Positions 55,301 to 64,000 of a stretch of DNA of 64,000 bases are shown here, piece after piece. The position numbers and the translations under genes were made by a program. Location of the stretch: positions 29,842,414 through 29,906,413 of the forward strand of contig CM055095.1 of the NCBI GenBank assembly GCA_029204225.1, given 5' to 3'. The stretch comes from Diphasiastrum complanatum (taxonomy: Eukaryota; Streptophyta; Lycopodiopsida; Lycopodiales; Lycopodiaceae). The number at the start of each line of letters is the position of its first letter. The stretch's first letter is position 1. The notes beneath the pieces were generated by a model, which saw only the letters and a program-made list of their open reading frames with translations, was not told the DNA's origin and ran no database searches.

Positions 55301-56570
55301 TTTTAGATATATATTTGAGTCAGATTAGTGACTAACAAATTCCCAAGAGTTAGTTTCCAAGGGATCTCAAAAAATCATGGAAAAAGTGCTCTTTTTTGGT
55401 GTTTTTTGGTGAAATATTGAGATTCTCTGATTCCTACCTCTTGTAGACTGGTATACCTATGCATCCAAGATAGATCTGACTATGGAGAGCTCTCCAAGAG
55501 TTCTGATGGACAATTGGTAGTTGATTCATCAGTTTAAGTGGTTTTCACCTCCATTTTGCTGTTTTTTTCTCAAAATTGTCGTATCGGATTGTTATTATCT
55601 GATGACCTACTGTCCTTTGGATCCTATTTGAATCTGGCTAAATCTTCCTTGATTTGTCCTTTGGATCTTGCCTGATCTTGCTGAAATTTGGTGGATTTTG
55701 CTTGATTTGGCTAGATCTTATCTAGATCTTGGCTTGATTTCATTAGATCTAGCTAGGAGGACTTTTGATGAGGTTTGATTTGATCATTGTATGTGTCATC
55801 CACCCCTTGGATCTATTTCACTTAGGTGGTCAGTACTTGTGAAGTCGGCTACCATTGATGGGAGTATCAAATGGCGTCCCATCTAATTGCTCAAGTTTCA
55901 TGGCTCCATGGCTGAGGATCTCCATTACTCGATGTTGCGGTTTACCGAACCAAGTTGTCAGTAAAAGTGTAGAATAAATGATTATCGTTCCCACAGGGAG
56001 CATCATAAAGAGGTATTCTATCATTATTGGTGAGATAAAAAAAATTATCTTTGAAGTCCAGCGAAATAGAAATGTAAAGCTGGTTGATGACATTTCTGGA
56101 TAGGCGGCCAGTACCGCCATTGAGAACAAACAAAAAGATATTCAAATAGTTCAAGCAAGAAATCCAAATTCTAGAAAAGAGTAAGAACTCGGAATGATTA
56201 GACATCCCCACAGTATTAAAATCACATGCTTCACCATTTAGATCTGAACTTAGCCAAAACAAGAATGCCACAAGGCCAAACGATTGTTGCAGGCAATGCT
56301 TACAATGGGCTATGTTGACCCTCAACAGTCTTCATAAACTTGCTACTCACTTATTCAGATAAAGCAGTTCCAAACACAACATAGCACGATTAAATATTGG
56401 GTTCTGTTCTAATAATAAATCCATGCATAGCATAGAATCCATTATTCTGAAGAATCACCATGAATTTTCTAGGATCACTCAGAATAGACAATGACAATAG
56501 GGGTGTGATTCATTCCACAAGAAACTAAAATGCAATATAACGTTTTTGAGAAATTGAAAGTGTCAGTCAC
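55301..56570. other. Decayed repeat DNA, no gene
   Basis: 55630-55765 is a degenerate run of GATCTTG/GCTTGATTT/CTAGATCT words. 55930-56010 contains CGTTCCCACAGGGAGCAT, a string of the kind often seen near plant LTR element ends. Nothing in this stretch can be assigned firmly. Confidence 0.4.
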
Positions 56571-56579
56571 CCACTCCTT

Positions 56580-56960
56580 TAGATTCTTATGAGAATACAG
56601 GTTCGCATTCTCTACAAAAGACCTTATATTGTCCCTTATAAGGACACTCAACAATTTTGTGGCCTTCGTTGCATCGACAAACGCCTCCTCCAGTCTACAC
56701 CATTATTGTTGCTCAGATTGGGGTGGTGGTTCTTGCTCTGCTGTGACCAGATTTACATGAGCCACTTGATTGTTAGTTGGCCCTAGTGGTGCAGGTAAGG
56801 CCATGCGCTATTGATTATTTGGCGTGCCCTATCATGGTGCATACCGTGGTGCTACATTCGGTGCTCCCTGATGGTAAGGATAAGAGGTTTGGTACTAATT
56901 CCTCTTTTGTTGTATCATCAGACGGTTGAATGGGCAAAATGTTGTTTCGTGCAAAGATGC
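56580..56960 (-). pseudogene. Possible Gag zinc-knuckle remnant
   Basis: The minus strand reads CRCNEGHKIVECP and then YKVFCRECEP, reminiscent of a CCHC knuckle with its first spacing disturbed. A His/Pro/Asn-rich stretch lies upstream. There is no flanking domain to confirm it. Confidence 0.3.
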
Positions 56961-57039
56961 ATTGCACATGTGGCAAAACCTCTGTGTCAGTTTGAAATTT
57001 TGTTTCAAAACTGAAAGTGCTTTAATGAGGCCAATGACA

Positions 57040-57300
57040 AGCTTATAGAGCAATTTAGACTTCTAAAAGTCAACTTTAAAAGTTTTAGGACCTCCCGCCG
57101 CTTTTCTGCCAAATCGGTGTCGTCCTCCGAAATGCCCTTCGTCACCAACTCCTGACTGCTTGCCCACTGGAATGGTGAAAAGACTTTTACATTCTAATTT
57201 TTGTGGGGTACCGCTGCATGGCAGTTCGGTCCCCGTTACGGGACGCGTGTCCCAACTTACACTACGTGTATTGTCAAACTGGCACTCATGCATCCTATCA
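57040..57300 (-). repeat. G-family leader remnant, minus strand
   Basis: The reverse complement CATTCCAGTGGGCAAGCAG followed by GGCATTTCGGAGGACGACAC lines up with 52903-52962 upstream of gag G, at roughly three-quarters identity by eye. Confidence 0.6.
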
Positions 57301-57559
57301 CAAAAGCAGTAAAAAGTTCGAAATCACTGCTAAACACGGAAATTCATGAACTGTGAGAGAGACTCGGGCTTACTTATTCTAACAAATGTAGACATAGAAA
57401 TGCCAATTATGGGCTTGTAGAAACTCGTGGCATATCACATGCAATGATTGTAAGTGATCCAAAGTGACATGCAAGGCATGCACAAAGTGTATTGGACACA
57501 TGCATAGTGATTTGGATAATTCTAGTTTAGAAATTGCCACTTGGTAAAAGTAGGTAGAT

Positions 57560-58000
57560 ATGCATGCATGTAAAGTGACAAATGTCACTAGTTCTTTAGT
57601 TATCACTTTTAGATGTGGATGAAAGTAGAAGAGAGAAGGCTCTACCTCGAGCTACTCCAATCTCCATAAATGTATGTGAGCTCTCTCATAATTTTTTATG
57701 AAGAACCAAGTCTTGAAGCTATTTCATGTCAATTTGGACCTATCATCTTGTATGCTTGAATTTCTCTCTCTCTAACTCATGGAGGAGGCTTTGCTAATGC
57801 ATTAAATTCTTTGTACTTCTTCTCTTTTGATGTTGAAAGCAATCACTTTTTGATTTTTAGCATGCTAGATTGTGCTTTGGTCATAAATTCTTGTACTAGA
57901 TCTTGATATTCAATCTAGAATCAGGTTATGTGCTAAACAAAAAGCTTAACAAGATCATTCACAATTTAAGATTGTTCCCCACACGTGTGAATAGTTAGAA
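57560..58000 (+). repeat. E-type LTR 3' end remnant
   Basis: GTTCCCCACACGTGTGAATAG near 57972 parallels the E LTR end (CATTCCCACATGTGTGAATTT). It is followed by TTAGAAATCAGC, a degenerate PBS. The upstream sequence shares the ATCAAT/AAGCTTA layout. Confidence 0.4.
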
Positions 58001-58461
58001 ATCAGCTTGTGATCTGATTCATTAGTATAAGCTCTAAATGTGATGATGTAATTAGTGTACAATTTATTTGGTTTATTGTATATGGTTGTGTTCGGGACGT
58101 GACCCGTTAGGATATATTGATCGGGCACTGATCCTGTAGTCGGCTACTTGGGTTAGCCGAGTAGCCACACATAGGAAGAATTAGCCTGTACATAGTTATT
58201 TACAATACTTGCTATACTTGGGGGCATGTTCCAAGTTTGTCGGTCGAATTTGGCCATATTGGGCCCGACCTTAGTTTGACAGGTGGTAGGCCAATTTTAG
58301 GACACCTGCCTTTTCATGCAGTTTGTGAATACTCTACATGTACAATGTTTTTTTGTAATCTAAAAAACTTTTGTTGTGCCATCTTAGAGAGCTTGTGAGG
58401 AGTGGCTATGGTGATTGTCTGATGTGATCTGCGTATTGCACTAGATTCTATCGAAATTTCA
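58000..58461 (+). repeat. LTR upstream of a PBS, left end uncertain
   Basis: This is defined by the PBS at 58465. It ends ATCGAAATTTCA, then ACT and the PBS. Its candidate start near GTTCGGGACGTGACCC (58088) is unproven. Confidence 0.55.
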
Positions 58462-58464
58462 ACT

Positions 58465-58478
58465 TGGTATCAGAGCTC
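58465..58478 (+). other. Primer-binding site
   Basis: TGGTATCAGAGCTC, an exact initiator tRNA-Met PBS. It is followed by a short leader with a possible Gag start (MAGDSKVPSIGALRKI near 58597), which ends by 58735 without a Gag domain. Confidence 0.85.
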
Positions 58479-58739
58479 AGGTGATGCAGGTATGCACGAT
58501 CCGGTGGAGCTATGGGATAGCGTCTTTCACCAGGAGAAATAGCACTCAAAGCGTCTTAGGAGAGAGGACTCCATACAGGGTATCGGCAGTCCGGATGGCT
58601 GGAGACAGCAAAGTTCCTTCGATCGGAGCTTTGAGGAAGATCAGAACGATCGTTGTAGGTGGATTCCGAGGAGAATTCACGGAAAATCTTGCAGTTTCGG
58701 TGGTTTCGAAGAAATCATCGATGGTGGCCTCATAATTCA

Positions 58740-59214
58740 CTATGTGGATAGCCATTTGGCGCAACGAGGCTTGCATGGGTATGCAAAGAGCAGTGATGGA
58801 GAGCCATGACAATTTACAGGAGCAAATTTGGTTGAAAACGGAAGAAATTTGGAAAATTTCCAGTTTTGTGGGGTGTTGACAGATTTCTGGGAAATCAAAC
58901 CATTTGGAGCCAATACCGCACCGATTTCAAAACCGTAAATTGCATCAGGGCACTGGAGGTAAGGCAACCTTAGTGTGGAAGAAATTTGCAAGAGAAAGCT
59001 CAGGAAAATACTGAGCAGAGCCCAAGAAATCTCTCTATTTCTCAAGCTAGGGTTTAGAGTCACAAAGTAATGGATCTTTGGCTGTAGGATAGATTTTTTG
59101 AATCTATAAAGTGCCACAGAGGGGTGACCTAGCAGCGCGCATCAGGTGTTAGATGGTCGTGGAGTGTCGTGGATCAGCCAGGAAGCTGTAGCGGATTTGG
59201 GGGGCTACCATATC
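58740..59214 (-). repeat. LTR- or leader-like sequence left of element H
   Basis: The minus strand has CACTTTATAGATTC (TATA-like, about 59110), then AACCCTAGCTTGAGAAATAG, and no coding pattern. It is joined directly to the truncated RT of H at about 59214. Confidence 0.35.
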
Positions 59215-60677
59215 AGGATGAGATCTATCATCTCGAATTGTTCCATGAGATCTTTCTTGATCATATCTATCATCTCTTGATTATTTCCCGTAATAATCAG
59301 GTCATCAACATAAAGAGCAATCAAAGCAACCATTTCATCAAAGCATAAGATATATAGATTTGGATCAGAGTGTGTTCTCACCATCCCCTTTGAATGAAAA
59401 TAGGCATCAATCCTGCTATACCACGCACGTGGTGCCTGTTTAAGACCATAAAGTGCTTTCTTCAAGTGACATATTTTATTTTCCTGTCCCTTCGCTACAA
59501 AGCCTTCAGGTTGATCCATGAACACCTCTTCTTCTAACTCACTATTTAGAAAAGTAGATTTCACATCCATCTGATGCAAAGGCCAACCAAAATGTGAAGC
59601 TAAAGCAACAAGTAGACGTACAGTATTCCACTTACATACCGGCGCAAAGGTCTCCTCATAGTCGATGCCTTTACTTTGTGCATACCCTTTGATCACCAAT
59701 CTTGCCTTGTGCTTTGCTATACTTCCATCTGCATGGTACTTAGTCTTGTATACCCATTTGCAACCAATGGATTTCTTGCCAACTGGTCGTTCTACTAAGT
59801 CCCATGTGTTATGCTTAGCAATTGACTCCATCTCCTCTCCCATGGCCTTGACCCAAATGTCATCATCCTTCGCTTCACCATAAGTCGAAGGTTCTTTGCT
59901 TTGAATAATGTTAGATAAGAGAGCATAATTTGCTTCATACCTTTCAGGTTGTGTTTTCTCTCTTGTTGATCTTCGTAGCTCTCCCTGGCTAGATGATCCT
60001 GGAAAGTCATCCATGTCGCGGCTCTCCAACAATATCTCAAACCACTTAGGGAGCCTCATGTCAGGTGATCGACTTCCTGGTAAAAATGTATCCCACGGTA
60101 CATCCTTCTCCTCGCGTTTGTCACATGTAACTTCAATCCTTCTTGCACCAAAAGGTTTGTCTCTACCTCTCCAACTTGTCTCTTGAGGTTGAGTAGTAGT
60201 ATCTTGAGATGTATCTTCATTTTCATCACTAGGAAGGTCAATGAATGGATCATCATCAAGAGGTATCCTCACTGTACCATCCTTCTCACTAGATGTGTCT
60301 CTATTCTCAGCATCCTCGTCTTCATACATCTTGGATTCATCAAAGATAACATCACAACTTACATGGATTTTGTTTTCCACTGGATCAAAACATCTATAGC
60401 CCTTCACACGTTCATCATATCCTAGGAATATACACTTGATAGCTTTTACATCAAGCTTATGTCTCTCTTCCGTAGGAATGTGTACAAAGGCCTTACATCC
60501 AAAGATTCGCAAGTGGTTCACCTTTGGCTTCTTCTTCGTGAATGCTTCCTCAGGTCTTATCTTTGGTATGGCAATGGTAGGACTATTATTTTGAAGATAC
60601 ATTGTTGTACTGCATGCTTCTGACCAAAAATCTTTTGGTAGTTTCATCTCAGCTAGCATAGATCTGGCACTTTCCAC
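59205..60677 (-). CDS. Copia integrase C-terminal and RT, long open frame, element H
   Basis: An uninterrupted 490-codon frame: ARSMLAEMKLPKDFWSEACS, VNHLRIFGCKAFVHIPTEER, IKCIFLGYDERVKGYRCFD and a linker rich in Asp/Glu/Ser. It continues with NTWDLVERPVGKKSIGCKWV, KARLVIKGYAQSKGIDYEET, HQMDVKSTFLNSELEEEVFM, LKKALYGLKQAPRAWYSRI and LYVDDLIITG (intact, 59302-59313). The RT stops at EQFEMIDL, before the LGxMxYFLG block. All other copia frames in the window are broken, so H is the youngest-looking. It still lacks gag, protease, integrase core, RNase H and LTRs, and is not autonomous. Confidence 0.92.
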   Translation of the reverse strand: MESARSMLAEMKLPKDFWSEACSTTMYLQNNSPTIAIPKIRPEEAFTKKKPKVNHLRIFGCKAFVHIPTEERHKLDVKAIKCIFLGYDERVKGYRCFDPVENKIHVSCDVIFDESKMYEDEDAENRDTSSEKDGTVRIPLDDDPFIDLPSDENEDTSQDTTTQPQETSWRGRDKPFGARRIEVTCDKREEKDVPWDTFLPGSRSPDMRLPKWFEILLESRDMDDFPGSSSQGELRRSTREKTQPERYEANYALLSNIIQSKEPSTYGEAKDDDIWVKAMGEEMESIAKHNTWDLVERPVGKKSIGCKWVYKTKYHADGSIAKHKARLVIKGYAQSKGIDYEETFAPVCKWNTVRLLVALASHFGWPLHQMDVKSTFLNSELEEEVFMDQPEGFVAKGQENKICHLKKALYGLKQAPRAWYSRIDAYFHSKGMVRTHSDPNLYILCFDEMVALIALYVDDLIITGNNQEMIDMIKKDLMEQFEMIDLILIW

Positions 60678-60755
60678 AATCGTACGACTCTTGCGCTCAG
60701 CTACACCATTGAGAGCAGGAGTATGAGCTTGCGTAAATTGTCTTTTAATCAGCCC
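59205..60755 (-). mobile_element. Copia element H fragment
   Basis: The segment runs from the integrase C-terminal end (RQFTQAHTPALNGVAERKSR, 60680-60750, with the catalytic Glu) to mid-RT. The right edge is at about 60755, where CAGCCCTCATCAGCCCTCA begins. The left edge is at about 59214. Confidence 0.88.
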
Positions 60756-60941
60756 TCATCAGCCCTCACAGCCATCTGCTATACACTTAGTTTTGTCTTT
60801 TTCACCTTCGTTCTCACCATTTTCATAGTTTTTCAATTTTTAAGCCTTTCACCCATTTTTGACGCCTTTTCGTCTTTTTGAGCGCCCTTTCGCCTTTTTT
60901 CCATTTTCGTCAATAACACACTTTACCCTCCATCTGACATC
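60756..60941. other. Short spacer between element H and the unknown coding region
   Basis: Pyrimidine-rich with repeated CGCCTTTT/TTTTCG words (60855-60905). No gene. Confidence 0.5.
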
Positions 60942-61740
60942 ATGACTTCTTCTTTCTCTACTGACAATATTGGCACAAAAAAAGTTATCCAACGTGAGAT
61001 ATCTACTGCCACCCAGATCTGGGCCCTGTCATCTGATTCTTTGATAAACCCTTGGCTGAGGCTGTTGGCCCCCTTCTTAAAACAATGGGCTTTTACCCAC
61101 CGATGCTCTTCTCTTCTGACATTAACATGGACCTAGTTCTCCATGCATATGCCACGTGGGACACGCCAAAGTCGGTTTTCCACATCCTATACCAAGTTAC
61201 CACATACAAGGTACGCGTTAATGCTAACTCCATGGTCACCGTCGACATCGTTTCCGGTGATCGCCAATCCATCTCCCATCGCCAAGCTAAAAACCTCATC
61301 AAACCCTATGTAACGGCCATCACTCCTGAGCTTCTGGTAAAAAATAACAATGGCTATTTGATAGAGGCTATCAATGACCCCGTAATCCAAACAACCGCTT
61401 ACCTGTTGAACAACTTCTTGGATTGTGTTAACTTTTCGCAAGGACCGCATTCAATCCACGCTTCTGAGCCAAATTGTGGAATCCTTCTTAGATTTCCCGA
61501 GTCCCATGGTCACTGCCACATGCCTTCCTTATGCATGAGCTATCCATTGTCATTAAGCCTAACACGTGCGAGCGCATTGCCACTGACCCACTTCTCTGTA
61601 ACTTCGCCTATGCACTCTTTGGACAGAAGATACGGGGGTTTAATTGTTCTACCATCTTGTCTACCACCGTTCCACATACTAACCCGGTCCCACTTTTTGT
61701 TGCATCCACCTCCCGCATCCAGCAGTAACTGATACAACAG
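60942..61740 (+). pseudogene. Unrecognised protein, frameshifted
   Basis: Three overlapping plus-strand frames read as one protein with two frameshifts. ATG at 60942 gives VIQREISTATQIWALSSDSL. At about 61050 the frame changes to LAEAVGPLLKTMGFYPPM and MDLVLHAYATWDTPKSVFHI, with VTVDIVSGDRQSISHRQAKN after it. At about 61437 it changes again to RIQSTLLSQIVESFLDFPSP, PYAMHELSIVIKPNTCERIA and LLCNFAYALFGQKIRGF. Amino-acid use looks truly coding, with the usual spread of hydrophobic and charged residues. I recognise no family. It may be an extra ORF of an LTR element, since a gag fragment lies downstream at 62925, or a host pseudogene. Confidence 0.5.
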
Positions 61741-62242
61741 CCAGCAAATGCATGTGTGGCACTGCCTCATCTTCATCTAGCCCTCCTAACACCCAACAAC
61801 TTACAACCCCCTCACAATCTGAGTCCACAACTTTTGCTTCCGCTTCTATTCCGCCACTTTCTATCACCACCACTTTTGCTTTTATCGCTCTGATCCCTCC
61901 ACCTTCATCCGCTATTCTCGCTTCCTCCACATCTTCCATCACCATCACTTCTTCCATCCCAGCTGCCATCTCCATTCCATTCTCTCAGGTCAACCTTGAT
62001 GATTCACAAATCTCACCTAACACCCTCCTCTAGATGAACCTTTTTGATAATTCTTCTCCTACACGCACCTCCATTCTCGACACCACCCTCCAATTTTCTT
62101 CCATCCCTCTTGTTCCATCCTTTGAGCAATCCATCCTCACACCCACTTCTACCACTGCCACTCCTCTCACACCACCCGCACAGGCTGTCGAGGGCGATAA
62201 CCCACTGCCCGATGAAGCATTTGTATAAACGACATATATCAA
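61741..62242 (+). pseudogene. Ser/Thr/Pro-rich continuation of the unknown protein
   Basis: Plus-strand frames 61752-62033 and 62034-62228 are very rich in Ser, Thr and Pro (ASASIPPLSITTTFAF, STTATPLTPPAQAVEGDNPL). This suggests a disordered linker between the folded part at 60942-61740 and the repeated module. Minus-strand ORFs here are mirror artefacts of the biased composition. Confidence 0.4.
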
Positions 62243-62694
62243 ATCTCCTCAATGTGCTGATCCTACACAACCGGAGGATATGGTTGAGCCTGAGAAGCTC
62301 ATTGAAGATGATGCTACTATAGATGTGCAGATTATTCTACCACCACAGCAGCCAGCGCACGCACCAACACATGCACCGGTAGTCCCCACATATATATCTT
62401 CGATGTACCAAATTTTGAAAAAATTTGTCCAGGAGGCGATTGTGACCAAGGCAATAATGGACGTCCAGATCTCCTCAGTGTGCTGATCTGACACAGCCGG
62501 AGGTATGATTGAGCCTGAGAAGCTCGTTGAAGATGATGCTACTATAGATGTGCAAATTATTCTACCACCACAGCAGCCAGCGCACACACAAACACATGCA
62601 CCGATAGTCCCCACATATATATCTTCGACGTACCAAATTTTGGACAATTTTGTCCAGGAGGCGATTGCGACCAAGGTAATAATGGACGTCCGGA
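62243..62694 (+). repeat. Tandem duplication, 226-bp unit, coding-like
   Basis: ATCTCCTCAATGTGCTGAT at 62243 returns as ATCTCCTCAGTGTGCTGAT at 62469. Both copies translate to EPEKLIEDDATIDVQIILPP, PQQPAH..THAP and VPTYISS-x-YQIL. FVQEAI-x-TK follows. The unit is not a multiple of 3, so the two copies fall in different frames. The DNA copies are over 90% identical by eye. Confidence 0.9.
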
Positions 62695-62924
62695 TAGTCA
62701 AACTGGCAACAGATAATACGACGTTGTGAGTAGAACTCACCAAACTCCAGCAAGACTTGCAGTTGGCCAGTCAACATGAGCAGACACAAAAGGACGAGAT
62801 CCTTAAGTTTAAGAAGCATGAGGATAGCCTCTAGGCTTACATCACATGCCTCTCAAAGGTAGCCACAGACACCTTAGTTAAAGCCCAGGAGCTCTAGTAA
62901 GAAGTTGCGCAAATACTAGCCCCA
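62695..62924 (+). pseudogene. Coiled-coil-like tail of the unknown protein
   Basis: The plus strand reads KLATDNTTL, a TGA, then VELTKLQQDLQLASQHEQTQ, KDEILKFKKHEDSL, a TAG (62832-62834), AYITCLSKVATDTLVKAQEL and TAG TAA. The heptad-like Leu/Lys/Gln pattern suggests a coiled coil. The stops sit where Gln or Arg would fit. Confidence 0.4.
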
Positions 62925-63290
62925 ATCAAAATTGAACACTATCAGGATGAAAAAAGGTGAAACAGTGGGATCTTTCTTCACCGTAATCAAAGAGCTGAGA
63001 GACCAACTCGTGGCAATTGGAGAACCAATTAGGGACGTTGAATTGTTGTATACCACTATGAGTGGTGTATCGGAGGGCCTACAAATGTTTGTAAGCGACA
63101 TTGCCTCAAGGGAGAGATTGCCTACCATCGAAGACTTGCATGGAATCATGTTGTAGGAGGAGCAACGTTGAGAGGTAGTAAAATCAAGGCAAATTGCACA
63201 GGATGATCAGGCACTGTTAGCCAAAAACAAGCTAAAAGGTTGGAAAAGGATTCCAAAGAAGGGCAAGGATGATGAGGACGAGGTGCTGGA
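62925..63290 (+). pseudogene. Copia Gag fragment, G family
   Basis: RMKKGETVGSFFTVIKELRD, ELLYTTMSGVSEGLQMFVSD and IASRERLPTIEDLHGIML resemble the Gag of element G (MFVSEIASRERLPTFDEL). A TAG (63153-63155) and a TGA then interrupt LxEEQRxEVVKSR where Gln and Arg are expected. The N-terminal half and the knuckle are absent. Confidence 0.8.
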
Positions 63291-63379
63291 TTATTCTACT
63301 ATCTGGAGTGATTCATTGAATCAATTTCTAATTTGCATCCATTCATTATCCAGTTCTACAGTTTTATTCATGTTTCTAC

Positions 63380-64000
63380 ACAGTGTGCAGAAATACTCGG
63401 GAATCACTCAACAGGTGGCTCCAACATATTGGACAACCTCCGACATATTGGATGACTCCAACAAAAGTCGAAAGAGTCAAATATGTCGAAGGATGATAGT
63501 GGATGTTCCGCTTGATATGAAATTAACGACTTGCCCTAACTGCTTTGCAAGTAGATTTTCGAGATGTCCTAATTGGATCAATGATAGTGCATTACAACTA
63601 ACTACGAATTGTGATCTACAGCTTGATTAGTTGTCCTACCGGATAAGCTTAAGTTGTTTTAGTATAAATAGTTGATCATTAAAGAATTCTATAGTCTCTA
63701 GAAGGTTTTTCAGAGCTCTATTAGAGTATTGCTATTTAATTTAGCGCTTACCACTTACTAGCAAAAGTGCATGAGACAAAGTTTTCATTAACTTAAAAAT
63801 AGCTTAGTACGCGGTTTCATCTGTGATTGCTTTGTGCTCTCATTATCTGGATTTGTACATGCTACTTACTAGATCAATCTATCTTCTTATTGCATTCGGT
63901 ATCATGTCATATGCATTTCTATAATCATTTGTAACTGATAAATCTCTTATTGTTTCGTCTGATATGTTGAATACTTCAATGTTTCACTATCCTATACATC
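63380..64000 (+). repeat. LTR-like sequence, cut by the window edge
   Basis: TATA-like AGTATAAATAGTTG lies at 63660. AGCTTAGTACGCGGTTTCAT at about 63802, with GCTTTGTGCTC and CATTATCTGG after it, resembles the D LTR near 18208-18270 (AGCTTTGTGAAGCACGCGG, then TTTCGTCC). It is probably a relative of the D LTR, incomplete at base 64000. Confidence 0.45.

Noticed and set aside
61540-61975. Minus-strand ORFs of 78 and 98 codons
   Set aside because: Mirror frames of the Ser/Thr/Pro-rich plus-strand sequence. The Glu/Val/Ala bias is a composition artefact.

Overview
This window looks like nuclear DNA of a land plant with a large, repeat-rich genome. The evidence is dense, decayed Ty1/copia and Ty3/gypsy LTR retrotransposons in both orientations, GT-AG introns, one intron of about 10.8 kb, and remnants of plant gene families. 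A fern or gymnosperm would fit, but the sequence alone does not settle the lineage. There is no prokaryotic, organellar or CRISPR content.

Layout. 1-4.1 kb: minus-strand copia element A, cut by the window edge, with its PBS and 5' LTR. 4.6-8.8 kb: minus-strand gypsy element with PPT and 3' LTR, lacking its gag. 8.8-11.8 kb: plus-strand 3' half of a close relative of A (fragment B), whose LTR carries a minisatellite. 12.8-13.6 kb: a solo LTR with a perfect target duplication. 13.6-17.5 kb: minus-strand copia element C. 17.5-20.5 kb: rearranged plus-strand copia D, in which one LTR serves two copies. 21.5-23.3 kb: a (GA)n tract and duplicated promoter-like DNA.

23.9-37.6 kb: the best host gene, an SNF2 ATPase of the CLASSY/DRD1 type (RNA-directed DNA methylation), with three coding exons totalling about 900 codons. 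Its first intron holds copia and gypsy debris. 39.4-39.7 kb: a fragment of a KUP/HAK/KT potassium transporter. 40.1-43.0 kb: a broken gene for a plant multipass membrane protein. 44.9-46.0 kb: a copia-gypsy chimera that forms an inverted repeat with element F. 46.2-54.8 kb: copia elements E (plus), F (minus) and G (plus), packed end to end and each truncating the next. 54.8-59.2 kb: LTR and leader remnants. 59.2-60.8 kb: copia H (minus), with the only long intact polyprotein ORF. 60.9-62.9 kb: an unrecognised, broken coding region with a duplicated 226-bp module. 62.9-64.0 kb: a gag fragment and part of an LTR.

The host-gene story is a putative DNA-methylation targeting factor sitting in, and split by, retrotransposon sequence. 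Many element stops are TAG where CAG is expected, and several catalytic aspartates have become asparagine. Both fit C-to-T decay of methylated cytosines. Nothing here shows that the SNF2 gene acts on these particular elements.
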